In this document: positions 37,951 through 49,588 of the stretch, piece by piece
Position numbering within the stretch: the stretch's first letter is position 1
Layout of the letters: every line of letters begins with the position of its first letter
From: Verticillium longisporum
Lineage: Eukaryota; Ascomycota; Sordariomycetes; Glomerellales; Plectosphaerellaceae
Assembly (NCBI GenBank): GCA_019188255.1
Contig: JAETXT010000005.1
Coordinates: 3,162,001-3,226,000 of the forward strand
Length of the DNA: 64,000 nucleotides
Direction: 5' to 3'
The notes under the pieces: generated by a model
What the model was told of the DNA's origin: nothing
The model's input: the letters and a program-made list of their open reading frames with translations, nothing else
Databases searched by the model: none
Made by a program: the position numbers and the translations under genes

Positions 37951-37955
37951 TTTTA
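37951..37955. other. Target-site duplication TTTTA (left) of Gypsy-1
   Basis: TTTTA precedes the left LTR and is repeated at 49,554-49,558 after the right LTR. The flanks rejoin to match uninterrupted Gypsy-2 copy B near 59,100. Five bp is the usual duplication length for Gypsy integrase. Confidence 0.8.
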
Positions 37956-38125
37956 TATTAGGACCTTATATTAGGGGTATATTAGTATTAGTATAAATAG
38001 TTAACTATCTAGTACTACTAGTATCTAAGCGGATACCCCTATTAGTAGAGTGCCCTAGCCCTAGGACTCTAGCGGAGTCCAGCTAGAGTCCATAGCTAGA
38101 GCAGTCTCTATAAGTACCCCTAATA
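37956..38125 (-). repeat. Gypsy-1 3' LTR (left)
   Basis: 170 bp, TATTAGGACC...CCCCTAATA. Compared with the right LTR it differs at 12 positions, all C-to-T or G-to-A in this copy. No indels or transversions separate the two. Confidence 0.85.
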
Positions 38126-41100
38126 CTACCGCCTCCTCGAGGAACCGTATCTATATAGTAATATAGTCCTCGTCTCCCTAATTATATAATAAACTATAGA
38201 TCCTTAATTATTTAATTATATAGTATAAACTCCTAATATCCTAATTATATAATATTAACTCCTAATAGCCTAATTAATCTACTATTTATATAGTCTCATT
38301 ACCTATACCCTTATTCCCTCTATAGCGATTAGCTACTCTAGTTTTAGAGTCTATTCTATTAGCGCTTCTTTATTAGCGGGTTAGAGTCTTATCCCTGTCG
38401 CCTCTTACCCGCTAAGCGGGGGGGTTCCTCCTAGAGTTTATCTTCGCTAAGTATATCTAATTTAATAGGCGGAATCGGTAAGCGTAGGGATAAGCTTATA
38501 GCGCTTATAGTTTTAGTCTTAGTAGATAACCTACTAGCTAGCGATTATTATAATAATATCTTAGCTAGAGTCTATTATAACGATTTAATAGGAGTCTATT
38601 AGAATAGGGGTTATAATAATACGCCTCCTAGAGATAATTAGCGTAAATATAATATAATTAAGTATATTAATAGGAATCCTTTTATTAATATATATTATAT
38701 AATCCTAGATCCTATAAATAAATCTAATTCTATAATAGAGGAGGCTCTAGCTAGTAATAACGATATTAATAGTCTATACTCTATTATCGAAGTTATTATA
38801 ATTAATAATTACGTCCTATTATTTATTCTATTAATTATATCCTTAAGAGCTTTAATTCTATTATAAATAGCCTTAACTAGATTATATAAATTATATTAAA
38901 TAATATCGTTTTAGAGTTATAGAATCTCAGCTAATATCTAATCGATTTATATTAGAATTATATTCTATAAATTAATTAAGTTAATCTACTTCTAAGAAAT
39001 ATTAAATAAGATTATTATAATTACTTTATTAGCTTTATTTCGCTTAGAGTCTATATATTCTAAGGTATAATTATCCCCTTAAATATTCCCTTAAATAGAT
39101 TCTATTATAAAAGAGAATACTCTTTTAATTATCTTAGAAACGATTATCTACTAGCCCTTAAGGACGTTCTCTTATACTATAGGATATTATTATTTATCGA
39201 AAATATCTAGGTCCTTATTATTAAGTAAATCGTTCTCGCTTAATTTAATATATATAGATTATAGGACCTCGGATAATACTATAATAGGAAAAGGAAGTAA
39301 TATATCGTCCTACTCTAATCGATAATAGGCTCTATTATACTTCTATTAGCGGATAGTTAGCGTAAACTTACCCTTCTCTATTAGATTAATAGCTATAAAT
39401 AAATTCGTAAAATAAAGATTATTATCCTTTTAAATACTATTTAAGAAAAATAGCTATTTATAATAGATATTATTAAGTTTACTAGGTTCGAGAAGAGTCT
39501 AAGTAGAGGCTTTAACCTTAAGAATAATATAATAAGCGGCCTAGAGCTATACTATCTATTCTATTCTATATTATTTATTAAGAAATAGTCGCTCTCCTAT
39601 CTCTACTTAATAGCGTAGATTATAGATAGTATTTCTAATTATACTATAAAGGAGTAAATAGCCTATTATTAAGTAAGAGAGGACCTATTTAACCGATCGA
39701 GCTTAGAATTAAGTACTACCTAAGTTAATAGGGTATAGGCGGACGTACTTAGCTAAGTAGAGGATATATTTACTTCCCGAATATTAATCTTCGAAGAGTA
39801 AGGTTTATTAAAACCTAAGCTAAATATTATACTTATATCCGCTAAACTTAGTCTAGAATATATTATACTCCTTACTAGGAATAAAGTTAATAAGTATATC
39901 TATTACTATATAGTATAATAGGGGTATAATGCCCTATTCCTTATTATAAATCTATAAAAAGATAGAATAATCGCTAATATATTTCTTCCCTAGGGTTACT
40001 CGGATCTACTTAATTACCCTATCGATTCGATTTCCTATATTATATTTATATCGCTATAATTCTAGCTAAACCTATAATCTATTATTATTTCCTAGGAATA
40101 GAATATTAGGATATTAGGGTTTAAGGGATATAGGGTTTCCTATATCGGAGTCTATAATATTAAAAACCTATAGTTCCTCTAATAGACTTATAAGACCCTT
40201 AATCTTAGCTTTACTTTTCTTTACTCTAAGCGCGGGAATCTCCTCTATATTAGCATTATTATTAATCTAGGTATTACTATTAATCTAAGCATTATTATCG
40301 GTCTAGCTAATGTCCTTAGTAATTATATTCTAAATAAATAGGTCTATAATATTATCGATAGTCTAGATATCTAGGTCTATAATATTATTATTATTATCGA
40401 TATTACTTATTATAGACTATATTTACTAGAGGTACGTAGTTATGGCCTCTACGTTAGTAGTATTACTTCTAATATATTACTATACTAGTAGAGTATATTC
40501 TCTTATCTCTTTAGTATTAAGCGTTAGCTTCGCTAGTAAATTAGGTCTTAGTATAATCGGATATAGTACTATATAGTTACTAAATAATAATTAGTAGGAA
40601 TAGTATAGGACGTAGATAAGTATAGTAAAGACGAGAATAATAGCGAAAATAAGTAAAATAAAGATATAAATAGTAATAAAGATAAATATAATAAAGATAC
40701 GAATAGTAAAGATAAGTATAGTAAAGACGAAAATAATAATAATAGAAAATAAAGTTATATAGAATATTAGGGGGTAGACGATATAATCTATATTAATATT
40801 ATATTCTTTCTATTTACTTATTTACTCGCTATTTCTATTAAAACTATTACTTAGTCCCTATAATTAGATTCTAATCTTAATATTAATTAGCGGAATCCGA
40901 TTAATAATTATCGTTTCTAGTTCTTAATAACTAGGCTATTAAATCTCTATAGTCTATATTAAGTATTTAGTCTTATATCTATATACTAAGTTATTTACTA
41001 TATATAATATATCCGCTTAATATATCTATTTATTATATTTATATCCCTAATTCTTCTATTTTATAAAGTACTATAATCGTAGTCGGCCGGATAGCTATCT

Positions 41101-43893
41101 TATATAGCGATCTAATAATCTCTCGACTTTATATTAATCTCTATCCTCTTCCGATATTATAGGTTTAATTATAGACGATTAATATACTTATAGATTATTA
41201 TCTAGCGGATATAGAATAAGCTACTTTATAGATATTATATTATATATTCTCTATTTCGTAGAGAACTATAGTTTATATACTAGAGAGCCTCTTTTCTCTA
41301 GAATAATAAAGGGTCCTATTTATTACTAGCTCTATTTCCTTAATAGTCTACTGGAAGCTTATATCCTTTATTTAGTTTAAGAAATACTCTATTACTAACC
41401 TTAAAGTATACTAATCGGTACTTCTTATTATAAGCCTTCTTAGCTTTAGCCTATATATAAACTATAGACGTTTATACCTCCTATTAATAGAGCTTTCTTA
41501 TAGTTTCGATAGTCTCCCTATCCTATATTCCGCTTATTAACTAATTAATAGCTATTATAGGCTTAAATCCTAGAAGTAGCTTATTTAAAGTATAATTAAT
41601 AGTATATTATTTAATATTATTAAGAATAAACTAAAGCGGAATTAAGATATCTAGCTAAAGTATATCTAATAACGATATATAGTATTATAATATAATTTCT
41701 ATTATCTAGTTTTTATATTCTAATAATCTATTAGTTTATAGGTACTATACTATCGAAAATAATAGATCGACCTTAAAGGCCTTAAATACGTTCTTCTAGA
41801 ATAAGCTTATAAACTTCAGGTCTCTATTAGAAATAATTATTAATAGTAAACCCTAATATATAGATAGAAGACTTCTTATAAAGAGGATAGCCTAATTCTT
41901 AATATTATACTCTATATTACTAGGAATAAATAGAGTCTTTTTAGAGTATATATCTATTACTATTATTATAGAATTAAGGACCTATACTTTTAACTCTAAT
42001 AGCCTCTAGAAGGAGAACTATATAAGTATTTTAAGTAATCCGATAATAAAATTAATTATAATTATATAGAACGGTCTTATCGATATCTAAATTAGTTATA
42101 GTTCGTTAAGCGGTTTATCTCTATTTATAGAGAGTATTAGATACTCTTAATAATATCTCTACTATTTCTTAACTATTTATTACTTTCCTTTAAATTATAT
42201 ACTATCGAGCTCGTATAATATCTTATCTAGTCCGAAATAATACCCTCTATTATATACGAGCTAGAGTAGTTCTAGTACGATTAACTTTAGTATATATAAT
42301 TATTATTTAATAGTCCCTAGTTCGATATTATATAATAGGCCGTCTTCTTCCTCGAAGGCTAGGCGGTTTATCTTTAGCTTATACTTACATTTCCTTAAAT
42401 CTTAAATCTATTATAGGATATTCTTATAATATATATCTATTTAATACCTATATATAATCCGCTATTAGAATATAGTAGATATCTCTATATAGAGGCTTAA
42501 GAGGTATATAGTATTATCCTATATATTATCTAGTTCGTAGCTAATCTAGGACTATAGTCTAGCTTCCTATTCCTATTAATAGGACTCGTCTTCGGTAATA
42601 GGTAGCCTTAAGAGAGTATCTAGGATAAGGTTTATCTTACTTAGTATATATACTATATCGAGGCGGAATTAACTTAGGTAAATCGCTATTAATATAAGTT
42701 TTAAGTTTACTTTATTAATATCTATTATAATAAGATTAATATAGTTAACGATCCCTTTTAGCGCTTAATAATCTATTAATATAATAATAGAGTATTAATA
42801 AGACTAGATTAAAGTCTATAGCTTCTATATAGCTTATACTAGATAGGCTATTTCTAGTTCTATAGCTTTAATTAAGGCTTCTAATTTCATCGTTAATCTA
42901 TTAAGGAATATTACTAGCTATACTATCTTATTAGAGATATATCTACTATCCTAATAAGCATCTATATAGAATACGAATAGGCTAAAGCCTCTATTACTAA
43001 TATCTATTTTAAAGAATATAATTCTATTTAGATTATAATAATATAATAGAGTTAATTATATTAACTATTCCTATAGGATATAGAATACTTCCTTTTCCTC
43101 TCCTATTAAGATAAAGGTCCGCTTTAAGGTATATACTATTTAGGTATACTTATTTATCTTCTTTTAAGGGTCGACCTTACCCTCTTCCCGGAGTTATCTA
43201 AGTAAAGCGATCTTCTAGTCCTCTAATAGCTTAGCCTTAAGCTAGTAATATAGAACGAATCTATATAATTATCCTATTGTTCCTAGATAGATCTCTAGGT
43301 CTAATAATAATATCGAGTACTTTAGCTTAATAATAGCTATTAATCTCTCCGCTATAGTCGATAGTCCTAAAATATTAACCCGAAATCCTAGTAATATAAT
43401 AAAGGGATATATATAGAAGGACTTTATTAAGCTTAGTATTAATCTAGATTCCTTAAAGAGGCTAAAGATTATCTATAAATATTCTAGATACTCCTCGAAG
43501 GAGTCGCTAAAGATTACTATATCGTCGATATATACTTAAGCGAAACGTTAATATAGATATAGCTTTTAATCTATAAAGTATTAAGCATATACTAGAGAGT
43601 TCTAATATCCTATTAATACTATATAGGACTTTTCTAATCCCTATAGACTAATAATAACTATTCGATCCTTATAAGTATTATAGATTAATAATTAATAGAA
43701 GAATATAGATATATTAAATACTAATAGAAAGGCCTTCCTATATAGTCTATTAATAATCTCCTTCTATAATAGTATAGGATAATTATCTAGTATTAATATA
43801 TTATTTAGTTATTTAAGGTCTATTACGATTCTACCTTTATATATACTATTTATAGTCCGCTATATAATAAAGATTAAATAGTTAAATAGAATA

Positions 43894-43939
43894 ACGTAAT
43901 CCACAAGCGAGTGGTTCACCCAAGCGAGTGGTTCACTTC
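43894..43939 (+). repeat. Left terminal inverted repeat of pogo element
   Basis: About 46 bp starting ACGTAATCC and pairing with 45,709-45,754. It holds two tandem GCGAGTGGTTCAC units 17 bp apart, likely transposase binding sites (inference). Confidence 0.85.
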
Positions 43940-43991
43940 GCCCGGGCCCACGACCTACACCTGAATTCTACAGATTCCACCTCCGCCCGCG

Positions 43992-45647
43992 ATGGAGACT
44001 CTTTCAAAAGAAGGTCAATTATTCCTTGCTATCCAAGCTATGGACAATGACCCGAACCTAAGCGCCCGGAGTGCTGCGAGGATCTACACCGTCCCCTTAA
44101 CGACGCTCCTCCGACGCCAGAAGGGCAAACCCTCCCGACGCGAAAGCCCGCCCAATTCTGCCAAATTAACAGTACTAGAAGAGAAAACTATTGTCGAATA
44201 TATCCTTGACCTAGATGCGCGATCTTACCCTCCCCGGTTGGGTGAGGTCGGAGATATGGCGAATCGCCTGCTTGCCGACCGTGACGCGCCACGCGTCGGG
44301 AAGAACTGGGCCGCAAACTTCGTCAAACGGCAACCAGAGCTCCGGACGCGTTTCTTTCGCAAGTACGACTACAAGAGGGCCCAATGCGAAGATCCGGACG
44401 CGATAAACGCGTGGTTCCGCCTCGTGCATAACATGATCGCCAAGTACGGCATCCAAGAGGCTGACATGTACAACTTTGACGAGACCGGCTTCCAGATGGG
44501 CGTTATCGCCAACGGAATGGTCGTGACCAGTTCGGAAAGACGGTCCAATGTGAAGATGAGGCAGCCAGGCAACCGGGAATGGGTTACGGTGATCCAGGGC
44601 GTTGGCGCGTTGGGTTTCTCCGTCCCGCCGTTCATCGTGGTTTCGGGCAAGTACCACCTCTCGAGCTGGTACCAGGACGACGCGATTTCTCGCGACTGGA
44701 GAATCGCAACATCTCCAAACGGCTGGACGACGAATGATATTGGTCTGGAATGGATTCGGCATTTTGACAGGCATACAAAGTCCCGTACTTCGGGCGGTTA
44801 TCGCCTACTGATCCTGGATGGCCACGAAAGTCACCACTCGGTCGACTTCGAACTCTACTGCAAGGAGAACAACATCATCACACTCTGTATGCCTCCTCAT
44901 TCGTCACATCTACTCCAGCCTCTCGATGTTGGGTGTTTTGGCCCACTAAAGAAAGCATACGGTCGGCAAATCGAGGATAGGATGAGGGCGGGTACAACGC
45001 ACATCAGCAAAGAGGACTTCTTCCCGGCGTTTTCGGCTGCATTTCAGCAAGCAATGACAGAAAAAAACATCCAGGGAGGCTTTCGAGGAGCGGGGCTTGT
45101 CCCCCATAACCCGGAAACAGTCCTGTCAAAGCTGGATGTGAGGTTGAGGACGACGACGCCTCCGGGGACGTCCCACGGGGAGCGTGATTCTTGGGTCTCT
45201 AAGACGCCCACTAACCTGCTCGAGGCAGGTTCCCAGACTGACTTCATCAAAGGGCGAATCTCACGCCACCAGGGAAGCTCCCCAACGTCAATTTTAGATG
45301 CTGTTGACTATCTTGCGAAGGGGACGCGGGGTGTTATGCACCAGATCGCTCTTTTGAAGTCAGAGGTTATGATCCTTCGAGAGGAAAATGCTACACTAAG
45401 CCGACGCCGGAGGGCCAAAAAGCTACGTCTCCGGGAAGGAGGAAGCATGGCTGTAGGCGAGGGACAGGACAAGATTGCTCAGAAGGAAGTAGATATCCAG
45501 ATAAAAGAGGAAACGCTGCAGAACCCGGGTCCCGCGTCGTGGTCCCAGCCGAAGAAACGATGCTGTAGCGTATGCGGGAAGACCGGCCACAACGCGAGAA
45601 CTTGTCAGGTAGCTATCTCATCGTCTGCAAAAGACGAGGAGGAGTGA
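43992..45647 (+). CDS. pogo/Fot-family transposase (DDE, CCHC tail)
   Basis: A single 551-codon ORF with no stops or frameshift. It would cut and paste its own element by recognising the terminal repeats. An N-terminal helix-turn-helix (about 10-45, LSARSAARIYTVPLTTLLRR) and a CENP-B-like DNA-binding domain (about 50-120) precede the DDE_1 catalytic core. The catalytic acids are Asp163 in MYNFDETGF, Asp276 in LILDGHESHH and Asp312 in LLQPLDVGCFGPLKKAY; the last two are 35 residues apart (DD35D). After a coiled-coil-like segment (about 430-480) the C-terminus carries a CCHC zinc knuckle, CCSVCGKTGHNARTC. All catalytic residues are present, so it may be active. There are no introns. Confidence 0.95.
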   Translation: METLSKEGQLFLAIQAMDNDPNLSARSAARIYTVPLTTLLRRQKGKPSRRESPPNSAKLTVLEEKTIVEYILDLDARSYPPRLGEVGDMANRLLADRDAPRVGKNWAANFVKRQPELRTRFFRKYDYKRAQCEDPDAINAWFRLVHNMIAKYGIQEADMYNFDETGFQMGVIANGMVVTSSERRSNVKMRQPGNREWVTVIQGVGALGFSVPPFIVVSGKYHLSSWYQDDAISRDWRIATSPNGWTTNDIGLEWIRHFDRHTKSRTSGGYRLLILDGHESHHSVDFELYCKENNIITLCMPPHSSHLLQPLDVGCFGPLKKAYGRQIEDRMRAGTTHISKEDFFPAFSAAFQQAMTEKNIQGGFRGAGLVPHNPETVLSKLDVRLRTTTPPGTSHGERDSWVSKTPTNLLEAGSQTDFIKGRISRHQGSSPTSILDAVDYLAKGTRGVMHQIALLKSEVMILREENATLSRRRRAKKLRLREGGSMAVGEGQDKIAQKEVDIQIKEETLQNPGPASWSQPKKRCCSVCGKTGHNARTCQVAISSSAKDEEE

Positions 45648-45708
45648 TTTTAATTGATTTACGGCGTTTGGGTTGAGGTTTTCCTCGGAATGTTTGTCGG
45701 GTCGGGGT

Positions 45709-45754
45709 GAAGTGAACCACTCGCATGGGTGAACCACTCGCTTGTGGATTACGT
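45709..45754 (-). repeat. Right terminal inverted repeat of pogo element
   Basis: Reverse complement of the left repeat with a few substitutions, ending GGATTACGT before the TA duplication. Confidence 0.85.
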
Positions 45755-48700
45755 TAAGCTATTTTATCTATTCTAGTTATCCTAGCTTATATATCTTATC
45801 GAACTTCTTATCGAATAATCGCCTATCTTCGACTCTAAGGGGATATACTTTAGAGCTTAATTTCTTAGATTACTATCTATCTACTAAGTCTATCCTTATC
45901 CATGTATTATCTAATATTAAGATAACTCTATAGTCTCTTTAATAATCGAACGATTTTAATAACTATCTAACTTAATTAGCTTATAAAGGGTTCTTAATAT
46001 AGATACTAATACCCTCTCTTATACGTAATTCCTTAATGTCCTAAGGGCGTTCTACTCCGAGAGATAGTTTAAATTCTCGTAGCTCCTTAAGTATAGCTTA
46101 GTCCTTATAGCTATTCTTAGGTTCTTTAGCGAAGAAGGCTAATATTATATTATCGTCTAGATCGAATTCCTAATAGCTATATACTACCTTAGCTATATAT
46201 TAATCTATTAGAAAGCTTCCTTCTAGGTTAGTATCCTCGATATAGCCTAGATAAGTATTCTAGTCTACCTTTATAGTCTCCTCTAAGTTATTAGATATAA
46301 ATATAAAATATAGTCTAGAATAGGATATTTAATATAACTATATTAAGGGGTTATTTACTATAAAGGTATATTCTCGTTTAGTATTATATTTATTATAATA
46401 AAGGAGTCTACTATATCGTACTAGTACCTTTATAATTAATCTAAATAGTAAAGTAGCCTTAGACGTCTCTATTACTCTCCTTCTAACTAAGTTGGATTTC
46501 GATTTATATAAAAATAGTATCTATATTCTATAATAGTAATTAAATATTAAATTATTAGAGCTAAAGAGTATATCTATTCTATATTAATCGAGGAATTTAT
46601 ATCCGAATAATAGCTTTAGAGCTAGGTTCTATATATACTATACTATAATAGTAACGTAGCTAAATACCCTAGTATCCCGTCTACTAATAAGACCCGGAAT
46701 ATATAGGTCGAAGGTTACCTTATAGTCTAATTCGATTTAGATCCTATTAATTCCTTAGACTATCTTCTTCTCTAATATATTAATTATTATATTCTTATTA
46801 AATTTAATAAGCTAGCCTTAATCTACTATTACTCCTAAATAGGCGGAGTCTATAGTAATATAGTACTATTTACCTCTTAGTTTAAATAATACTAGGAACG
46901 AGTAATACCTATATCCTAATTATCTCCTAATTTATTATTAATTCCCTAAATACTCTAGGCTTTAAGCCTCGATAATATCGTTTTTATTAAATACTAGGAA
47001 TATAGTCTAGCTATTAAGTATCTTAGCTTCCGCTATCTACTCCGTAATAGCGTTTATTATAATACCCTATTATATCTACGAGGAGTCTTTTCTTATTTAT
47101 AGGCCCTAGCCTTTAGGTTTTAGTAAAGTATAATTATTAGCGAAGATATAGTCTATAAGTAATCGCTTAGACTCGAAGTACTTCTTATATTTATAGTAAT
47201 ATTATAGTGTACGCTCTCGCTATAGGGAGTCTTTATATTATAGTTTACTAATTAATATAGAGAGGTATAAGGAAGTAATAGTATTATAATTAATATAGGA
47301 GTCTAGTATATCTTATTTATCTTCCTTTATTAAAAAAACTTCTTCTACTATTTTATAACTATCCTATTAGAGGTCTTATTTATTCTCTTAAGAGTCTTAA
47401 TTAATTAAATAGATATATATATAATTAATCTAGCTACTATTATATCTAGTCTATCTTTAATATAATCTATAGCTATCTATATATTAGCCTCCGAATATAC
47501 GATTATTATATATAAATATAATTTCTCTATAGAATAAGCCTCTAATAATACTACTTCCTCGAAGGAGGTCGTATTTATTATTATTATTATATTAGCTTCC
47601 TTAATTATTATATTAGCCGCCCTAGTTATTATAGGAGTTATATCTACTATTATATATAGTTCTATTACCGTTCTAGTTATTATACCTATTTCTATTCTAT
47701 TATTAGTCTTCCTTCTAGCTACGTCTATAGCGAGGATTAGTATTATAACTATTATCCTTTTATTAATCTAGCTAATATAAATTATATATTAGGAAGGCGA
47801 TATCGTCTAGTTCGTCGTCGTAGCTATAGTTATCGTTTATAGTATATACTATTATAGGGTATTTAGTATCTATTAGAATAGAGTCTCTCTATAGGAGTTC
47901 TACTTTATCCTAGGCATTATAGATAAATAAATTAATAATAGTATTAAAATTAGGTTTATATAAATATATTACTAGAATACTATCGATTTTAAAGTATACT
48001 TAGTTTAATTATATTAATAGATTATTTATTCTAGTAGTATTATAGAGTCTAATAATATCGAGGACGAATTTCTAGAGATTATAACCTATATAGACGTCCT
48101 ATCTAGAGTACCGATAAGCATTAAGTAGCTCTATAGCCTTAATAGAATCTAAAGCGAACTAATATCTAAGTAGCTATCTCTAAACGTTAAGCCTAGTATA
48201 GAGTCTTTATTTCTCGTCTTTAGTTAATATCGTATACTATACCTTAGCGGAGCCTAAGAGCAGCTATAATAGAATACGTACTACTATAGCCTATCTATTA
48301 GTAATATCCGCTTAATTATTAATAGAATTAAGAAATATATCGATATTAGTCTAATATATATCTCGGCCGATAATATAGACTAAGGAGCTTTCCTATTTAC
48401 TAGAATCGGGTTTATAGTCTAAGTAGAAGTATCTATATATTAATACTTTCTAGTTATTTATAGGTCCTATCCCCTAGTTTATAGTATTAACTTAGAGCTA
48501 TATCTATAGGATCTCTATTATAGCTATTAGCTATTATTATATAATTATTATAGGGGCTATTCCTAGAGCTAGTATCTAATCCTATTCTACTATAGCTAAT
48601 TCTTACTATCTAATAGATAGTATTAGTAATATATTAATTCTAGGAGAGGTAGGTTAATCTTATATAGAGGAGGTCTCTATTAAAGGGATTTCTTTAATCG

Positions 48701-49383
48701 TAGGAATTAAGGTTAATATTATAGAATGCTTTCGAGCTACTATTCTACTTTCAATCTCTTCTATTTATCTAAATACTCTAGTCTAATAGTAATCCTCTCG
48801 GTCTATAACTTAGAGCGCTATCTTATCCCTATATTTCTATTATAAGGTAAATACTAAATAGTATAATCTTAATACCTTAGGTATATATAATAATATAGAC
48901 TTAATCTAATAATAATTAATAATTTACTCTAGCGGATAGTATATCTATATTAACTCCCGGGATCCTAATAACGATAATAATATTAACGTTACTCGATGGC
49001 CTATATATATAAATTACTATTCCTCTAGAATAGAGGCTAGTTTACTAAATACTAATATAATAGATAGATTAAATAGTAGGATCTTAACTACTTAATCCTA
49101 ATAGCTCTCTACTTAATAGTATAATTAGTAGGCCTTAACGTCTATCTCCGATATAGAGAAGTCTCGAGGGAATGAAATCTAACTCGAGGGAATAAAATCT
49201 AATAGGTTTAGGAAAGGCTTAATAGGAATCTTATAATAGATAGGAACTAAACTCTATCTAGATCTTAACCTTATCTCTTCGCTATAGTAGTAGTAGACTA
49301 ATATCTTAATAGACTAATTATTATCTTTAATGAAAATCTTAGGATTATATAAAGGAACGACCGGAAAGTCTAGTTACTAGTAT

Positions 49384-49553
49384 TATTAGGACCTTACGTT
49401 AGGGGCATATTAGTATTAGTATAAATAGTTAACTATCTAGTACTACTAGTATCTAGGCGGACACCCCTATCAGTGGAGTGCCCTAGCCCTAGGACTCTAG
49501 CGGAGTCCAGCCAGAGTCCGTAGCTAGAGCAGTCTCTATAGGTGCCCCTAACA
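49384..49553 (-). repeat. Gypsy-1 5' LTR (right)
   Basis: 170 bp, TATTAGGACC...CCCCTAACA. It keeps CA, TG and CG at the 12 positions mutated in the left LTR, so it is the less RIP-affected copy and the better guide to the ancestral LTR. Confidence 0.85.
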
Positions 49554-49558
49554 TTTTA
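49554..49558. other. Target-site duplication TTTTA (right) of Gypsy-1
   Basis: Partner of 37,951-37,955. After it, ataattataaataagaag continues Gypsy-2 copy A, matching copy B at about 59,103-59,120. Confidence 0.8.
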
Positions 49559-49588
49559 TAATTATAAATAAGAAGTTTATTAGAATTC

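Larger units (their letters stand above)
30571..37955 (-). mobile_element. Gypsy-2 LTR retrotransposon, copy A (3' LTR, 3' region, pol), RIP-degraded
   Basis: The left LTR (in element sense the 3' LTR) is 30,571-30,762. Next to it is a pyrimidine-rich stretch (ttgccccctc, 30,763-30,772), i.e. a polypurine tract on the element strand. Pol reads on the minus strand; the reverse-transcriptase region near 35.0-36.3 kb translates to recognisable Ty3/Gypsy RT broken by RIP stops. Its catalytic YLDD has become YLNN (near 35,872-35,903) by G-to-A change. At 37,955 the copy is interrupted by Gypsy-1, and its sequence resumes at 49,559. About 2.2 kb between pol and LTR carries a conserved antisense ORF, listed separately. 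Confidence 0.7.
43894..45754 (+). mobile_element. Intact pogo/Fot-type Tc1-mariner DNA transposon
   Basis: The 1,861-bp element has about 46-bp terminal inverted repeats starting ACGTAATCCACAAGCGAG, with only a couple of mismatches between ends. A TA target duplication flanks it (43,892-43,893 and 45,755-45,756), the hallmark of Tc1/mariner/pogo insertion. Each repeat contains the unit AGCGAGTGGTTCACC/TTC twice in tandem (one unit in the right end has T for A). One ORF fills most of the interior. Base composition is normal, with CA and TG present, unlike the surrounding DNA, so it arrived after RIP of its host element or escaped RIP by being single-copy. Confidence 0.95.
43150..46080 (-). pseudogene. 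Gypsy-1 reverse-transcriptase remnant, interrupted by pogo insertion
   Basis: Minus-strand translation gives Ty3/Gypsy RT with many RIP stops. The active-site motif VYIDDIVIFSDSFEEYLE is read at about 43,485-43,535. Downstream are FSLFKESRLILS and GLSTIAERLIAI, typical of the thumb and connection. Upstream, on the far side of the insertion, FDKKFDKIYKLG (near 45,800) matches the RT N-terminus. The pogo element sits about 360 bp upstream of YIDD, within the RT domain. Limits are approximate. Confidence 0.75.
37956..49553 (-). mobile_element. Complete Gypsy-1 LTR retrotransposon, RIP-degraded, split by a pogo element
   Basis: Two 170-bp LTRs (37,956-38,125 and 49,384-49,553) bound the element, with the 5-bp target duplication TTTTA on both sides (37,951-37,955 and 49,554-49,558). 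LTR ends were TGTTAGG...CCTAACA before RIP. Removing the 1,863 bp pogo insertion leaves 9,735 bp. Pol is on the minus strand. The right LTR is thus the 5' LTR. It inserted in Gypsy-2 copy A, whose sequence is continuous across the insertion. CG dinucleotides are better kept here than in Gypsy-2, suggesting a younger element. Regions outside the RT were not assigned to individual gag or integrase domains. Confidence 0.85.

Noticed and set aside
44211..45250. Minus-strand ORFs inside the transposase
   Set aside because: They are shadows of the 551-codon transposase frame.
45742..45933. 63-codon plus-strand ORF after the pogo element
   Set aside because: It begins inside the pogo end and runs into AT-rich Gypsy-1 DNA whose coding sense is the minus strand.
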